Of a DNA stretch of 64,000 nucleotides, positions 25,860 through 35,499 are shown one piece after another. The notes below the pieces were generated by a model. That model ran no database searches, had not been told where the DNA came from, and saw nothing but the letters and a program-made list of their open reading frames with translations. Numbering within the stretch: the first letter of the stretch is position 1; each line of letters starts with the position of its first letter. A program made the position numbers and the translations under genes. This DNA comes from Bradyrhizobium sp. 190 (GTDB lineage Bacteria; Pseudomonadota; Alphaproteobacteria; Rhizobiales; Xanthobacteraceae): positions 1,024,408-1,088,407 of the forward strand of contig NZ_JADPJL010000008.1 of assembly GCF_023073415.1 (NCBI RefSeq). The letters are read 5' to 3'.

Positions 25860-26078
25860 TTGGACCCTCGGCTTGGGTTAGATGACTCAATGCGGCGTGC
25901 TGTTTTTTGATCCAAAAAGCAGGTAAGAGCGGCGGCGTTAAGCCCGCTTCGTGGCATAGATCGGGGCTGAACGGTATCGCGCCCTCGTGAGATTCCGGTC
26001 TGCACACATGGGATTGAACCTGCGGTCACAAGAAAGAGGCGGCCGTTGGCCGCCTCCCAAGTCGTTCATGCGTTCTCG

Positions 26079-26429
26079 TTACTGACAGATATGACGTCGA
26101 CCGTCCTCACCCCAGAACGTCGTTCCGGGCTGACAGACGAAGCCGCTGTTGTCGCCGCCGTAGTAGCGGCGTCCGTAGTCGCCGTCATTATACGCGTAGA
26201 CGTCGTTCCGGAACGGAGCGGTGGCGATAGCGCCGGCCGTTCCGATCGCGCCGCCGACCACGCCGGCCGCTACGTCACCCGGCCAGAATCCGCTGTGTCG
26301 ATGATAGTAGCGATCGCCGGTTTGATGCTGCCGGATGGCATCCGACCTTCCGTGAGCGTCCTGCGCCAGTGCCGGCGCCGCGACGGCAGTGGAAAGAACT
26401 GCGGCTGCGGTCAGGAGCTTCAAGTTCAT
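26079..26429 (-). CDS. Secreted glycine/tyrosine-rich protein with C-terminal two-cysteine motif
   Basis: 116 residues, ATG at 26427-26429 with GGAGG seven bases upstream. A signal peptide ends at PALAQ. A hydrophobic glycine-zipper-like segment (VAAGVVGGAIGTAGAIATAP, residues about 55-75) could insert in a membrane. Then comes a Tyr/Asp/Gly-rich stretch and the end FVCQPGTTFWGEDGRRHICQ. The last block matches the small secreted protein at 16531-16788 (C...G.D.RRH.C). Function unknown. Confidence 0.7.
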   Translation of the reverse strand: MNLKLLTAAAVLSTAVAAPALAQDAHGRSDAIRQHQTGDRYYHRHSGFWPGDVAAGVVGGAIGTAGAIATAPFRNDVYAYNDGDYGRRYYGGDNSGFVCQPGTTFWGEDGRRHICQ

Positions 26430-26740
26430 AAATTGCCTCCGTTGTAGTGACGTCGGGCCACTAGGGGCGACAGCGACCGTTCCGATATCGTGATCGGATT
26501 ACTTCAAACGGATGTGAGGTTTCAGTTCCGGTTTCATGTTCCGCCGCAAGGCGGACTGTGCGCTCCTGCGAATGAATTTCTTGCATCAACGCGTTGCGAA
26601 GGGCGCTTGATTCAGATCGCGTGGAACGATGTCTGCCGAGCCCGATTGACCGGGAGTGCCGCGACCCGCCTCAAGGAGGCGGGTGCAGCCGTCGAGTTGC
26701 AGGCGTAGCGCGGCCTGAACGGCAATTTGCGAGGTCACCC

Positions 26741-27193
26741 ATGAAGAGCAAGCGCATCGGCGCCGACGAGCAAGCACAGGTTCACGTCATCATTCTTGAC
26801 ACGGGTGAGGAGGCGTTTGCAGCGCTCAGCCGCTTTGCCAATGAATCGGAGATTTCCGCGGCCTCGCTGACGGCGATCGGCGCCTTCGAACGGGCGACCG
26901 TCGGCTGGTTCGATATCGCCTCGAAGAGCTACCGCAAGATCGAGGTCAATGAGCAGTGCGAGGTGCTCAGTGCGATCGGGGACATAGCCGTCGGCGATGA
27001 CGGCAAGCCCAGCCTTCATGTCCACATCGTGCTCGGGCTCGCCGACGGCTCGACCCGCGGCGGCCACCTCTTGTCGGGCACGGTGAGGCCGACGCTCGAA
27101 GTGGTCCTGACCGAAGTCCCGGCAACGCTTCGACGAAAGAAGCGGGCGGACCTCGGGATTGCGCTGATCGATCTTGCGGCGGCGCGCGACTAA
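26741..27193 (+). CDS. PPC/DUF296-domain protein
   Basis: 150 residues from ATG 26741, preceded by GAGGT; longer in-frame starts lack a site. The domain spans nearly the whole chain: VHVIILDTGEEAFAALSRFA, ASLTAIGAFERATVGWFD, and the metal-binding LHVHIVLGLADGSTRGGHLL containing the HxH pair. Family members were first described in plants (AT-hook proteins) and also occur alone in bacteria, where they form trimers; the bacterial role is unclear. It is followed 71 bases later by the DUF892 gene. Confidence 0.85.
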   Translation: MKSKRIGADEQAQVHVIILDTGEEAFAALSRFANESEISAASLTAIGAFERATVGWFDIASKSYRKIEVNEQCEVLSAIGDIAVGDDGKPSLHVHIVLGLADGSTRGGHLLSGTVRPTLEVVLTEVPATLRRKKRADLGIALIDLAAARD

Positions 27194-27264
27194 AGCGTCA
27201 CGCGCGGCTTAGGAACCATTCCGTTCGATCCAATGTTGTCCGCCCGCCAACAACGGAGGACGAC

Positions 27265-27756
27265 ATGGCTGAGAAAGACCTCAACGAACTATTTCTCGAT
27301 ACGCTCAAGGACATCTACTACGCCGAAAAGCAGATCCTGAAGGCGCTGCCGAAAATGGCGAAGGCTGCGAATTCGGACAAGCTGCGGGCTGCGTTCGAAA
27401 AGCACCATGACGAGACCGAGGGACAGGTCGAGCGCCTGGAACAGATATTCGAGCTGCTCGGCAAGGCCGCGCGCGGCAAGAAGTGCGATGCCATCGAGGG
27501 CATTCTCGATGAAGGCAAGGAGATCATGGAGGAGTATGCCGATACGCCTGCGCTCGACGCCGGCCTGCTGGCGGCGGCTCAGGCCGTCGAGCATTACGAG
27601 ATTTCACGCTATGGCACCCTGAAGGCCTGGGCAATCAAGCTTAACAATCCGCAAGCCGCGAAGCTGATCGACCAGACCCTGGCGGAAGAGAAGAAGACGG
27701 ACGAGGCCCTGACCAAGATCGCGGAGACCGCGGTCAACTACGAGGCCGCGGCGTAA
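27265..27756 (+). CDS. DUF892 ferritin-like protein (YciE/YciF family)
   Basis: 163 residues. The four-helix bundle carries the expected carboxylate/histidine metal ligands: DIYYAEKQIL, FEKHHDETEGQVERLEQIF, QAVEHYEISRYGTLKAWA and QTLAEEKKTDEALTKIA. YciF-type proteins form dimers with a di-metal site and are induced by osmotic or general stress; a clear reaction is not established. It has an AACGGAGGACGAC ribosome-binding region before the ATG. Grouping with PPC and CsbD-like genes suggests a stress-response patch. Confidence 0.92.
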   Translation: MAEKDLNELFLDTLKDIYYAEKQILKALPKMAKAANSDKLRAAFEKHHDETEGQVERLEQIFELLGKAARGKKCDAIEGILDEGKEIMEEYADTPALDAGLLAAAQAVEHYEISRYGTLKAWAIKLNNPQAAKLIDQTLAEEKKTDEALTKIAETAVNYEAAA

Positions 27757-27860
27757 GACCGGAAAACCGGCCGACGGCGCTATGGTGAGCGTCGTCGGCC
27801 CCGCTTGCTGGCCGTCACCGCGAGCCTCGACTATTCCCGGCGCGATAATCCGAAACCCGT

Positions 27861-28148
27861 CTACCGCCTCAGCAGCCGTTCGACCGCAGCGCCGATCGCA
27901 AGGCCCGCGATCACGTCGCTGGTCCCGAAATCCGCTGGGCGATTTCGATGTCGGCGCGGGTTAGCCGTATTAGAAACAGCGCCATCGTCCGTCTTTGCCG
28001 CAAACGGAATAAAAGGAGCCCCGCCAACCCCGTCTAAGGGATTATCGGCGGGGGTCGAGTTCGACGTCGCGGGGGAATGAAACGCCGATGCGGGAAAACC
28101 CGCCCCGGGTCCGATCGTTCCAAATGCAAGAACCATGGCCTTGCGCAT
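27861..28148 (-). CDS. Doubtful small exported protein
   Basis: 95 codons on the minus strand. An N-terminal MRKAMVLAFGTIGPGAGFPA could be a weak signal peptide, and the end is DVIAGLAIGAAVERLLRR, a glycine-zipper-like helix. No ribosome-binding site precedes the ATG, and the middle is Asn/Thr/Ala-rich without known motifs. The remaining part of the 27757-28230 gap holds nothing I can name. Confidence 0.35.
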   Translation of the reverse strand: MRKAMVLAFGTIGPGAGFPASAFHSPATSNSTPADNPLDGVGGAPFIPFAAKTDDGAVSNTANPRRHRNRPADFGTSDVIAGLAIGAAVERLLRR

Positions 28149-28230
28149 GTCAGGAACGATTGCCTTGGGCGCGCGTCGTAGCAGGCGCCTTCAGCGGCGA
28201 CGCTGGCTCTGCAACAGGACGACAGAAGAA

Positions 28231-28521
28231 ATGCAGTTTCTCGAAACCGTCATTGGTGTCATCGCAGCCATGCTGACCTCGCTATCGTACATCCCGCAAG
28301 TGAAGAAGGTTTGGGCCGGCCAATCGACGGAGGACCTTTCGTCGCGCATGCTGATCGCCCTGACCTCCGGGCTGGTGCTCTGGGTGGTGTATGGTGCCGT
28401 CAAAGCCGACTGGATCATCATCGCGGCCAATGTCGTCGGCGCCAGCCTCACCGGCTATGTGCTCTACCATAAGCTTCATGAGCGGCAGAGGCCGGGCAGG
28501 GCGTCGATGAAGCACGGCTGA
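28231..28521 (+). CDS. SemiSWEET sugar transporter
   Basis: 96 residues with three membrane helices. The PQ motif is clear in MLTSLSYIPQVKKVWAGQST, followed by the conserved EDLSSRMLIA and the last helix IIIAANVVGASLTGYVLYHKL. SemiSWEETs are half-size homologues of eukaryotic SWEETs and work as dimers in the inner membrane, moving sugars down their gradient. The ATG at 28231 was chosen because it begins just before helix 1, matching the family length of 85-100. Confidence 0.9.
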   Translation: MQFLETVIGVIAAMLTSLSYIPQVKKVWAGQSTEDLSSRMLIALTSGLVLWVVYGAVKADWIIIAANVVGASLTGYVLYHKLHERQRPGRASMKHG

Positions 28522-28674
28522 CCACGCAAAAGAGTGTCGCGGCAGAATACCCGTTGAGGTAGCCGATTCCTGAGTTGCAACAAATATTTGCGTGGCCGGC
28601 ACCAGCGTAAGCAAACGTTTAGTCGCGGTCCGTAAAATACCGGCATCAACTTTTGCATTAACCTCTGGTTAGTC

Positions 28675-29202
28675 ATGCGCCTTCTGCCGATGAAAGAGCC
28701 GGACAGGTCCTGGCGGTCGATCAAGGGCCAGTGGAAGAAGGACGCTGAAAGCGTCGGGGAGGACTTTTCGACCTTTTCGACGGGAAGCTTTACGGCCTAT
28801 GACGGCCTGACCAAGGATGGCGACCACCCCAGCCTGTACTGCCTCTCCGACGGCGAGCGGATTCATGCAGCCTGCCAGGTCAGCCGCCTGATGATGAGCA
28901 AATTCCCGTCGCCGATCCTGCGGGCGCGCTTTATCCTGGTGTCGCCGGTGTATGAACTGGGGATCGCAGACGCGGGCCAATACGCCCAGATGATGGTGGC
29001 ACTGTTCTCCGGCATCGTATGGCTGTCGCGGGATACGATGACCGCCAGCCACATCCGCTTCTTTCTGAAGAGTCCCGGGGATGCGCAGTTCTTCGCACCG
29101 CTGCTGGCCGCGACCGAGGCGTCGCCGTTCTCGGAGTTCACGATCGACGGCGCGCTGATCGAATGCAGCCTCAAGGAAGCTGAATTGGCGGAAACCGCCT
29201 GA
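28675..29202 (+). CDS. Uncharacterised 175-residue protein
   Basis: Starts at ATG 28675 or, five codons later, 28690. It is soluble, with no signal peptide. Recognisable features are an acidic/aromatic N-terminal third (FSTFSTGSFTAYDGL), a central region HAACQVSRLMMSKFPSPILR, and a hydrophobic mid-section ADAGQYAQMMVALFSGIVWL. I cannot place it in a family. Its position 93 bases upstream of the GGDEF-EAL gene on the same strand makes a functional link possible but unproven. Confidence 0.6.
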   Translation: MRLLPMKEPDRSWRSIKGQWKKDAESVGEDFSTFSTGSFTAYDGLTKDGDHPSLYCLSDGERIHAACQVSRLMMSKFPSPILRARFILVSPVYELGIADAGQYAQMMVALFSGIVWLSRDTMTASHIRFFLKSPGDAQFFAPLLAATEASPFSEFTIDGALIECSLKEAELAETA

Positions 29203-29295
29203 ATCGGCTATCGCCTTAACCTTGCGATAACTCACTTTGCTAACGCCCTTTTGGGTTGTGTTCCCTACAACAAGCGCTTGTGGGGGCAGCGGAAA

Positions 29296-32016
29296 ATGCT
29301 GAATAATTCATCGCAAGACGTCAGCGCGGAGAGCCCGTCGTTGTTTGGGGGTGGCATGCTGTGGCGGATCAGGCTGGGTGCGATCCAGTGGCTGATCCTG
29401 AGTGCGGCGGTGCTCGTGATCGCGATCATGCTCGGCACCGGTTATTTCGCCATGCAATACCGCGAACGGGCGCTGGAAGTCGCCGAACGCGAACTCAACA
29501 ACAGCGCGCTGCTGCTGTCGCGGCATTTCGACCAGCAATTGCTGGATCTCCAGCACGTCCAGGAAGACGTCGTGGCTGGCCTGCGGGCGGACGGGGTTCA
29601 CACCGCCGACGACTTCGAAAGCAAGATGTCGACATTGAGCGCACACGAGATGCTGCGCACGAAGCTCTCGGTGCTGCCGCATGTGGGAGCCTTGAATCTC
29701 TGGAGCGCGAAGGGCTGGCTGATCAATTCGTCCGAGATGTGGCCGGTGGCGGACAAGACCATCACGGACCGACGCTACTTCCAGGAGTTCATGTCGGGCA
29801 AGCCGACGCCCGACGTGATCGTCGAGCCGGTCGTGAGCAAGGTGACCAAGGTCTGGACCACGGTCTTTGCGCGAAAGATCATTGGCCGCCAGGGCGAGAT
29901 CATCGGCTTTGCGGTCCGCGGCGTCGAACCTTCGCACTTCGAGCACTTTGTCGCATCGCTGGCGCTGGGCAGCGACACCGCGATTTCGATGATTCACCGC
30001 GACGGCACCATCATCGCCCGCTATCCCAAGGACGATAAGCTGATCGGCCACAGCGTCGCCAATACGGACGCGTTTCAGCAAGCGCTGGCGCTGGACGGCA
30101 ATGTTTCGGGACGCTTCACCAGCGCGCGGTTGTCCGAAGACAAGGTCGGCGCGGTCAAGTCGCTGAAGCACTTTCCAATCCTCATCGTCGCGACCGCGAG
30201 GACGCAGACCGCACTCGCCGACTGGCGGGCGCAGGCCAGGCTGCAATTTTTTGCGGCGGCGCTGGCGATCATCGTCGTGATCGGCATGGTCTTCCTGATC
30301 GTGCGCCAGCTGCGCGGCCAGCATGCAGCGGCGCAGCGCAAGCTTTCGGAGAAGAGCCAGCATCTCGACACTGCCATCAACAACATGACGCAGGGCCTGC
30401 TGCTGTTCGATTCCTCAGGGCGCCTCGTGATCTGCAACCGGCAATATATCGACATGTTCGGGCTCTCGACCGACGTGGTCAAACCCGGTTGTCATCTGCG
30501 CGACCTGATCCAGCACCGCCAGGAGAGCGGCTCCTTTGTCGGCGACGTCGACGCCTATTGTGCCCGGTTTCTCGATCCCAATGGCAGCCTGGTTCAGGAC
30601 ACCGTGACCTCGACGCCGGACGGGCGCGCGATCCGGCTTATCTTCAAGCGCTCGCAGGACGGCGGCTGGGCCGCGACATTGGAAGACGTCACCGAAGGGC
30701 GGCGCGACCAGGCCAGGATCGAGCATCTCGCCCATTACGACGCGCTGACCAATCTGCCGAACCGCTCGCTGTTCCAGCGCCATGCCGAAGGGTTGCTGCT
30801 GGAAACCGAGGGGCGCGAGTTCGCGATCCTCTATATCGACATCGACGAGTTCAAGCGTATCAACGATACGCTGGGACATCTGATCGGCGACGAATTCCTG
30901 AAGGGCGTGGCGGAACGGTTGCGCCAGTCGGTGGGACCGGAAGATTTCATCGCCCGTCTCGGCGGGGATGAATTCGCCATCCTTCAGCACGGTATCGGGA
31001 GCGCCGAGGATGTGCGCGCACTGGTCGCGCAGATCTATCAGGCGCTGCGTACCCCGTTCGACTGTCATGGCCACCAGCTTTCCAGCGACGCCAGCATCGG
31101 CATCGCAGTCGCCCCGCGCGACGGCTCGGACCTGTTCGATCTCCTGAAGAACGCCGATATCGCCATGTATGCGGCGAAGGCGGCCGGCCGCAGAACCTAT
31201 CGCTTCTTCGATCCCGCGATGGAGCAGCAGGCCAATCATCGCCGCGAACTGGAGGCGGACTTGCGCGCGGCGCTGGCCGAGGGCGGCTTCGAACTGCACT
31301 ATCAGCCGCAGGTCGATCTGCGCAGCGATCGTGTCACCGGCTGCGAGGCGCTATTGCGCTGGCGGCATCCGGTGCGCGGCATGGTCTCTCCGGCGGACTT
31401 CGTACCGGTCGCCGAGGAAACCGGCCTGATCGAGGAGATCGGGCAGTGGGTGTTGCGCACCGCCTGCGCCGAAGCTGCGACCTGGCCTAACCATGTCCGC
31501 ATCGCCATCAACGTCTCGCCGATCCAGTTCCGGTCGGAAACGCTGTCGCTGAAGGTCGCGGCTGTTCTCTCCGAGACCGGGCTCGACCCGCGCCGGCTGG
31601 AGCTGGAGATCACGGAAGCCGTCCTGATCGCGGACGACGACGCCGCGCTTGCGACGCTGAACCAGCTCCGCGCACTCGGCGTTCACATCGCACTCGACGA
31701 TTTCGGCACCGGCTATTCCTCGCTGCAATATCTGCAACGCTTCCCGTTCGACAAGATCAAGATCGACCGTTCCTTCGTCAAGGAAGTGACGCGCAATTCC
31801 TCGTCGGCCTCGATCATCCGCGCGGTGGTGAGCATCGCCGCCGACCGCAACATGGTCACCACGGCGGAAGGCGTCGAGACCCTGCAGCAGCGCGAGACCG
31901 TGCAGAATCTCGGATGCACCCAGATGCAGGGCTTTCTGTTCAGCGCGGCGCGTCCGGCGCAGGAGATCCGCGCGCTGCTGGCATCGGGCAGGGCAGGCGT
32001 CGAGGCCGCGGCGTGA
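29296..32016 (+). CDS. Membrane GGDEF-EAL protein with dCache and PAS domains
   Basis: 906 residues from ATG 29296, which has a purine-rich GGGGCAGCGG upstream. TM1 is about 30-52, a periplasmic dCache_1-type sensor 60-290 (KTITDRRYFQEF), and TM2 about 315-335. A PAS domain near 355-460 begins INNMTQGLLLFDSSGRLVIC. GGDEF is intact at 556-560 (RLGGDEF), but the RxxD inhibitory site is missing: GPED stands where R..D would be. EAL is intact at 684-686 (CEALLRW) with ALDDFGTGYSSL and KIDRSFV. It could both make and degrade cyclic di-GMP; the lost I-site suggests no product inhibition. Confidence 0.93.
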   Translation: MLNNSSQDVSAESPSLFGGGMLWRIRLGAIQWLILSAAVLVIAIMLGTGYFAMQYRERALEVAERELNNSALLLSRHFDQQLLDLQHVQEDVVAGLRADGVHTADDFESKMSTLSAHEMLRTKLSVLPHVGALNLWSAKGWLINSSEMWPVADKTITDRRYFQEFMSGKPTPDVIVEPVVSKVTKVWTTVFARKIIGRQGEIIGFAVRGVEPSHFEHFVASLALGSDTAISMIHRDGTIIARYPKDDKLIGHSVANTDAFQQALALDGNVSGRFTSARLSEDKVGAVKSLKHFPILIVATARTQTALADWRAQARLQFFAAALAIIVVIGMVFLIVRQLRGQHAAAQRKLSEKSQHLDTAINNMTQGLLLFDSSGRLVICNRQYIDMFGLSTDVVKPGCHLRDLIQHRQESGSFVGDVDAYCARFLDPNGSLVQDTVTSTPDGRAIRLIFKRSQDGGWAATLEDVTEGRRDQARIEHLAHYDALTNLPNRSLFQRHAEGLLLETEGREFAILYIDIDEFKRINDTLGHLIGDEFLKGVAERLRQSVGPEDFIARLGGDEFAILQHGIGSAEDVRALVAQIYQALRTPFDCHGHQLSSDASIGIAVAPRDGSDLFDLLKNADIAMYAAKAAGRRTYRFFDPAMEQQANHRRELEADLRAALAEGGFELHYQPQVDLRSDRVTGCEALLRWRHPVRGMVSPADFVPVAEETGLIEEIGQWVLRTACAEAATWPNHVRIAINVSPIQFRSETLSLKVAAVLSETGLDPRRLELEITEAVLIADDDAALATLNQLRALGVHIALDDFGTGYSSLQYLQRFPFDKIKIDRSFVKEVTRNSSSASIIRAVVSIAADRNMVTTAEGVETLQQRETVQNLGCTQMQGFLFSAARPAQEIRALLASGRAGVEAAA

Positions 32017-32023
32017 AAAACCT

Positions 32024-34474
32024 CTAGCGGCGCGCCTCTGAAATCGCCTTCCGCAGACTCCGCGACAGCAATTCCACCGAATAGGGTTTCTGGATCAGCT
32101 CAAAGCCGCGGTGGGCATTCTCCGCCAGCACGTTGCTGTAGCCGCTGGTCAGGACCACGGGCAGGCCGGGATAGCGCTCGCGTACGATGCCGGCGAGCTC
32201 CACGCCGTTCATCCCGGGCATGATGACGTCGGAAAACACCAGATCGGCGGAAAACTCGTCCTCGGCAAGGATCGCGAGCGCGGCATCCGCGCTGGCGACG
32301 CGGCGGACGGTGTAGCCGAGATCTTCCAGCAACTCGGTGGAGAACTGCCCGACGTCGTCATTGTCCTCGACCACGAGGACGCGGTAGCCGCGGCCGCGTG
32401 CGGCGGGTTCGCTGCTGCTCGCAGCCGCCTCGACGGCATCGGCCGGCACCGCGGCCTGCGGCAGGTAGATCGTAAACGTCGCGCCCCGGCCGGGCTCGCT
32501 CGCGACCGCGATGTCGCCGTCGGACTGCTTGGCGAAACCGAACGCCTGGCTGAGGCCGAGGCCGGTGCCCTTGCCGACTTCCTTGGTGGTGAAGAACGGC
32601 TCGAAGATCGTCTCGAGCAGGGCGGGCTCGATGCCGGTGCCGGTGTCGGTCACGGTGATGGCAATGAAGTCGCCGCCACGGGCGGGCTGGCCGCGCAGCG
32701 GCGGAATCGCATCCACCTTGCGGACGCGGATGTTCAGCCGGCCCTCGCTGTTCATGGCATCGCGGCTGTTGACGGCGAAATTTATCAGGGCCGTTTCGAA
32801 CTGCGCGACGTCGGCGATCGCGAAGCAGTTGAGATCGGCGATTTCGATATCGATCCTGATCCGGGCGCCGACCAGCGGGCGGATCAGTTGCGCCACCGCT
32901 TCGACCTGGGTGCCGACATTGAACACCTGCGGCTTCAGCGGCTGCCTGCGGGCGAACGCCAGCAATTGTCCGGTCAGCTTGGAGGCGCGCTCCACGGTCT
33001 CCGCAATGGCGTCGATGTAGCGCCGGCGCCGCTCTTCCGGCAGTTCGCGCCGGCGCAGGAAGTCGGTCGCGGAGCGGATGATGGTCAACAGATTGTTGAA
33101 ATCGTGCGCCACGCCGCCGGTCAATTGTCCGACCGCTTCCATCTTCTGCGACTGGCGCAGCGCTTCCTCGCCCCGGCGGCGTTCGGTGACGTCGACGGCT
33201 TCCGGCACCGCGCCAATGATCGCGCCGTGCTGGTCGCGCAGCGGGCGCATCGCAAAGTCGAAATAGCGCTCGCCGATCGGCAACTGCAGCCGCATCTCGG
33301 TCTGGATTTCCTCGCCGCGCATCACCGCGATGAAAGCGTCGCGGACGGCGTCCCGCATGCCTTCGGTTCCGGTGAACCACGGCGTTTCCCAGAACGGCTT
33401 GCCGATCACCTCGCTGGCATTCGCGGCAATACCTGCGAGCGAGGTACTGTTCGAATGCAAGACGTCGCCGTGCGCGTTGAGCAGCCCCTGATACTGATGG
33501 CTGGTCTCGAAGATCGCGCGCATCTGGGCTTCGCTGGATTCCAGTTGCGCCGTTCGCTCGGTAATCCGCAATTCGAGGATTTCATTCAGCCGGCGCAGGT
33601 CCTGCTCGGCCTGTTTGGCTGACGTGATGTCGTGGGCGACGCCGATGAAGCCGATATGATTGCCGGTCGGATCCCAGCGCGGCTGGGATTCGGAGCGCAG
33701 CCACCGCCATTCGCCGTCGGCGCGCTGATAGCGGGCCTCCAGCACGAACGGTTTCAGCGAGGCCTCGCCTGCGACCGATTCCTGCACGATGCGGGACTGA
33801 TCGTCCGGATGCAGCCGCTTGCGCCAGTCGAACACGATGGCTTGCTCGAACGGTAGCCCGAGGAAATCGAGATAGGCCTGGTTGGCGAAGGAACGCGTGC
33901 GGTCGAGCTTGGTGACCCAGACCGGCACCGGCGCGCTGTTCGCGATCAGGCGGAAGCGCTCCTCGCTCTCGCGCAAGGTTGCCTGCGCCAGCATTTGAGG
34001 GGTGACGTCGCAATCGGCGCCGACCAGGCGCAGGGCGCGGCCCTCGCGGTCGCGCTCGATCTTGGCGACGACGCGGATCCAGCGGGTCGCGCCGTCATTC
34101 GGCCGCACGATGCGGTACTCGGCCGAATAGTCCTCGCCCTCGCTCTTCAGGACGCCGAATAAGTGTTGAACCGTTCGCTCGCGATCCTCGGGATGGATTC
34201 GGCTGACCCATTCCTCATAGGTCTCGTTGGCCGCCTCGGGCGGCAAGCCGTGCACCAGGAGATATTCGGGGGAGCGGCGATTCTTGACGCCGTCACGGAA
34301 ATCGATTTCGAGACCGCCGACACCGGCGATGCGCTGGATCCGCGCCAGTTCCGCTTCGCGTTCCTGCAGGGCGCGATGAGCGCTGTCGCGTTCGCCTGCG
34401 ATTTGCTGCAGATGTCGCCGCAAGCGTTCAGCGGCAGCTTCAGGCAGAACGTTCGAAGTGTTGGAAGGGGTCAT
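32024..34474 (-). CDS. Soluble PAS-hybrid histidine kinase with receiver domain
   Basis: 816 residues from the ATG at 34472-34474; a TTG four codons earlier is less likely. No membrane helix. An N-terminal coiled coil is followed by three PAS domains, at about 45-165 (with a PAC-like AEYRIVRPNDGATRW), 170-290 (FIGVAHDITSAKQAE) and 320-440. The HisKA box GGVAHDFNN has His457. The ATPase domain has DTGTGIEP and GKGTGLGLS. A C-terminal receiver has Asp749 (FSDVIMPG). This is a stand-alone cytoplasmic sensor kinase. It converges on the GGDEF-EAL gene with a seven-base gap. Confidence 0.92.
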   Translation of the reverse strand: MTPSNTSNVLPEAAAERLRRHLQQIAGERDSAHRALQEREAELARIQRIAGVGGLEIDFRDGVKNRRSPEYLLVHGLPPEAANETYEEWVSRIHPEDRERTVQHLFGVLKSEGEDYSAEYRIVRPNDGATRWIRVVAKIERDREGRALRLVGADCDVTPQMLAQATLRESEERFRLIANSAPVPVWVTKLDRTRSFANQAYLDFLGLPFEQAIVFDWRKRLHPDDQSRIVQESVAGEASLKPFVLEARYQRADGEWRWLRSESQPRWDPTGNHIGFIGVAHDITSAKQAEQDLRRLNEILELRITERTAQLESSEAQMRAIFETSHQYQGLLNAHGDVLHSNSTSLAGIAANASEVIGKPFWETPWFTGTEGMRDAVRDAFIAVMRGEEIQTEMRLQLPIGERYFDFAMRPLRDQHGAIIGAVPEAVDVTERRRGEEALRQSQKMEAVGQLTGGVAHDFNNLLTIIRSATDFLRRRELPEERRRRYIDAIAETVERASKLTGQLLAFARRQPLKPQVFNVGTQVEAVAQLIRPLVGARIRIDIEIADLNCFAIADVAQFETALINFAVNSRDAMNSEGRLNIRVRKVDAIPPLRGQPARGGDFIAITVTDTGTGIEPALLETIFEPFFTTKEVGKGTGLGLSQAFGFAKQSDGDIAVASEPGRGATFTIYLPQAAVPADAVEAAASSSEPAARGRGYRVLVVEDNDDVGQFSTELLEDLGYTVRRVASADAALAILAEDEFSADLVFSDVIMPGMNGVELAGIVRERYPGLPVVLTSGYSNVLAENAHRGFELIQKPYSVELLSRSLRKAISEARR

Positions 34475-34530
34475 GCGCGCCAGCAACCTCTGGCGGTACT
34501 CTCACACAGGAGCCGGCGGCTTTGCCAGCT

Positions 34531-35304
34531 TCATTTGCTCTTTGTCCCCGCGCGGCAGTTGTAGGCCCTGCGGAACCCGGCCGCCTGGGCGTCGTCCTCG
34601 GAACAAAACCAGCGATCCGGTTTGGTCAGGCCGGGGTAAGAGCGGCACGCCTGCAAATGATAGATGCCGAGGTTCCCGGTGACGCGTGCGCGGACGGCGT
34701 ATTTGCCCTTGATGTTGCAGCTTGCCGGCATCACGAGGTCTTCGGGGAACAAGGCCTCGCGGATTTCGCGGTCGCGGTCGGAGCGGCATGCGCCGCCGAG
34801 CAGGGCGGCGTCCTTTTTCCCGCGGCGGAACTCTTGCGGAGCAACGAAGCAGCCTTTCCACAGTCCCTGGCGATCTTCCCTGGCGCGCGCCTCGTCCGCC
34901 TGGAAGCGCCCGGAGGCGGATGCTTCGACATTCAGGGCAAAGCCGTTGCGGACCAGCAACTGGCTGAGACTTGTGGTCTCGCCCTCGATCTTGCAGACGC
35001 CGATGCGCCGTTTTTTGTAGGCGGGATCGGGGCCGAGATCGTCGCAGCGGACCTGTTTGCCGCCGATCAGCTTGGTCAGTTGATCGCGCGCCTCGATGCC
35101 GCAGGTCCAGCTATCGGCGTGTTCGTCGATGCAGAGTTGATCGACGGTGGGCGTCTCGATGCCGTCGAGCCGATAGGTGACGTTGCCCAACTGAAGCGTG
35201 CTGCCATCCCGGACGATGGCAGTGGCGGCCGAACTCTGGCTGGCCCCAAGTACGATCGATAGCAACGCCGCAACCAGAAAAATTCGTGACCGCATCTGTT
35301 TCAT
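34531..35304 (-). CDS. Exported staphylococcal-nuclease-like protein with Cys-rich extension
   Basis: 257 residues. A signal peptide ends at SSAA. Residues about 30-150 follow the thermonuclease (SNc) fold: VTYRLDGIETPTVDQLCID, KRRIGVCKIEG, and GFALNVEASASGRFQADEARAREDRQGLW near the C-terminal helix. The active-site arginines and glutamate are only partly recognisable, so activity is uncertain. The last 90 residues contain about five cysteines (GACRSDRD, ASCNIKG, QACRSYPG, FCSEDDA, YNCRAG) and end as a small disulfide-rich module also found alone in relatives. Probably periplasmic. Confidence 0.75.
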   Translation of the reverse strand: MKQMRSRIFLVAALLSIVLGASQSSAATAIVRDGSTLQLGNVTYRLDGIETPTVDQLCIDEHADSWTCGIEARDQLTKLIGGKQVRCDDLGPDPAYKKRRIGVCKIEGETTSLSQLLVRNGFALNVEASASGRFQADEARAREDRQGLWKGCFVAPQEFRRGKKDAALLGGACRSDRDREIREALFPEDLVMPASCNIKGKYAVRARVTGNLGIYHLQACRSYPGLTKPDRWFCSEDDAQAAGFRRAYNCRAGTKSK

Positions 35305-35499
35305 TTCAAATCAATTCCACGCCTGCCGCCGCCTTCTAGCATAAGGCGATGTGATTGAACCAAGGCACTGGCGCTAATCGTGCATGAAAGCAGGTTGGGG
35401 AAAACCGTCGGCGCCGCTGCAGCCACACCGAATGGCCCATTGACTTCATGAGAACAAAATAGGAACATAAGAGGCGTTGCTCAACACGGAATATTTGCC

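Noticed and set aside
27760..27815. Hairpin after the DUF892 gene as a terminator
   Set aside because: The stem GCCGACG/CGTCGGC exists but no T-run follows, so termination is not supported.
32111..33622. 503-codon plus-strand frame opposite the PAS hybrid kinase
   Set aside because: The kinase on the other strand has every expected motif; this frame has no known domain or ribosome-binding site.
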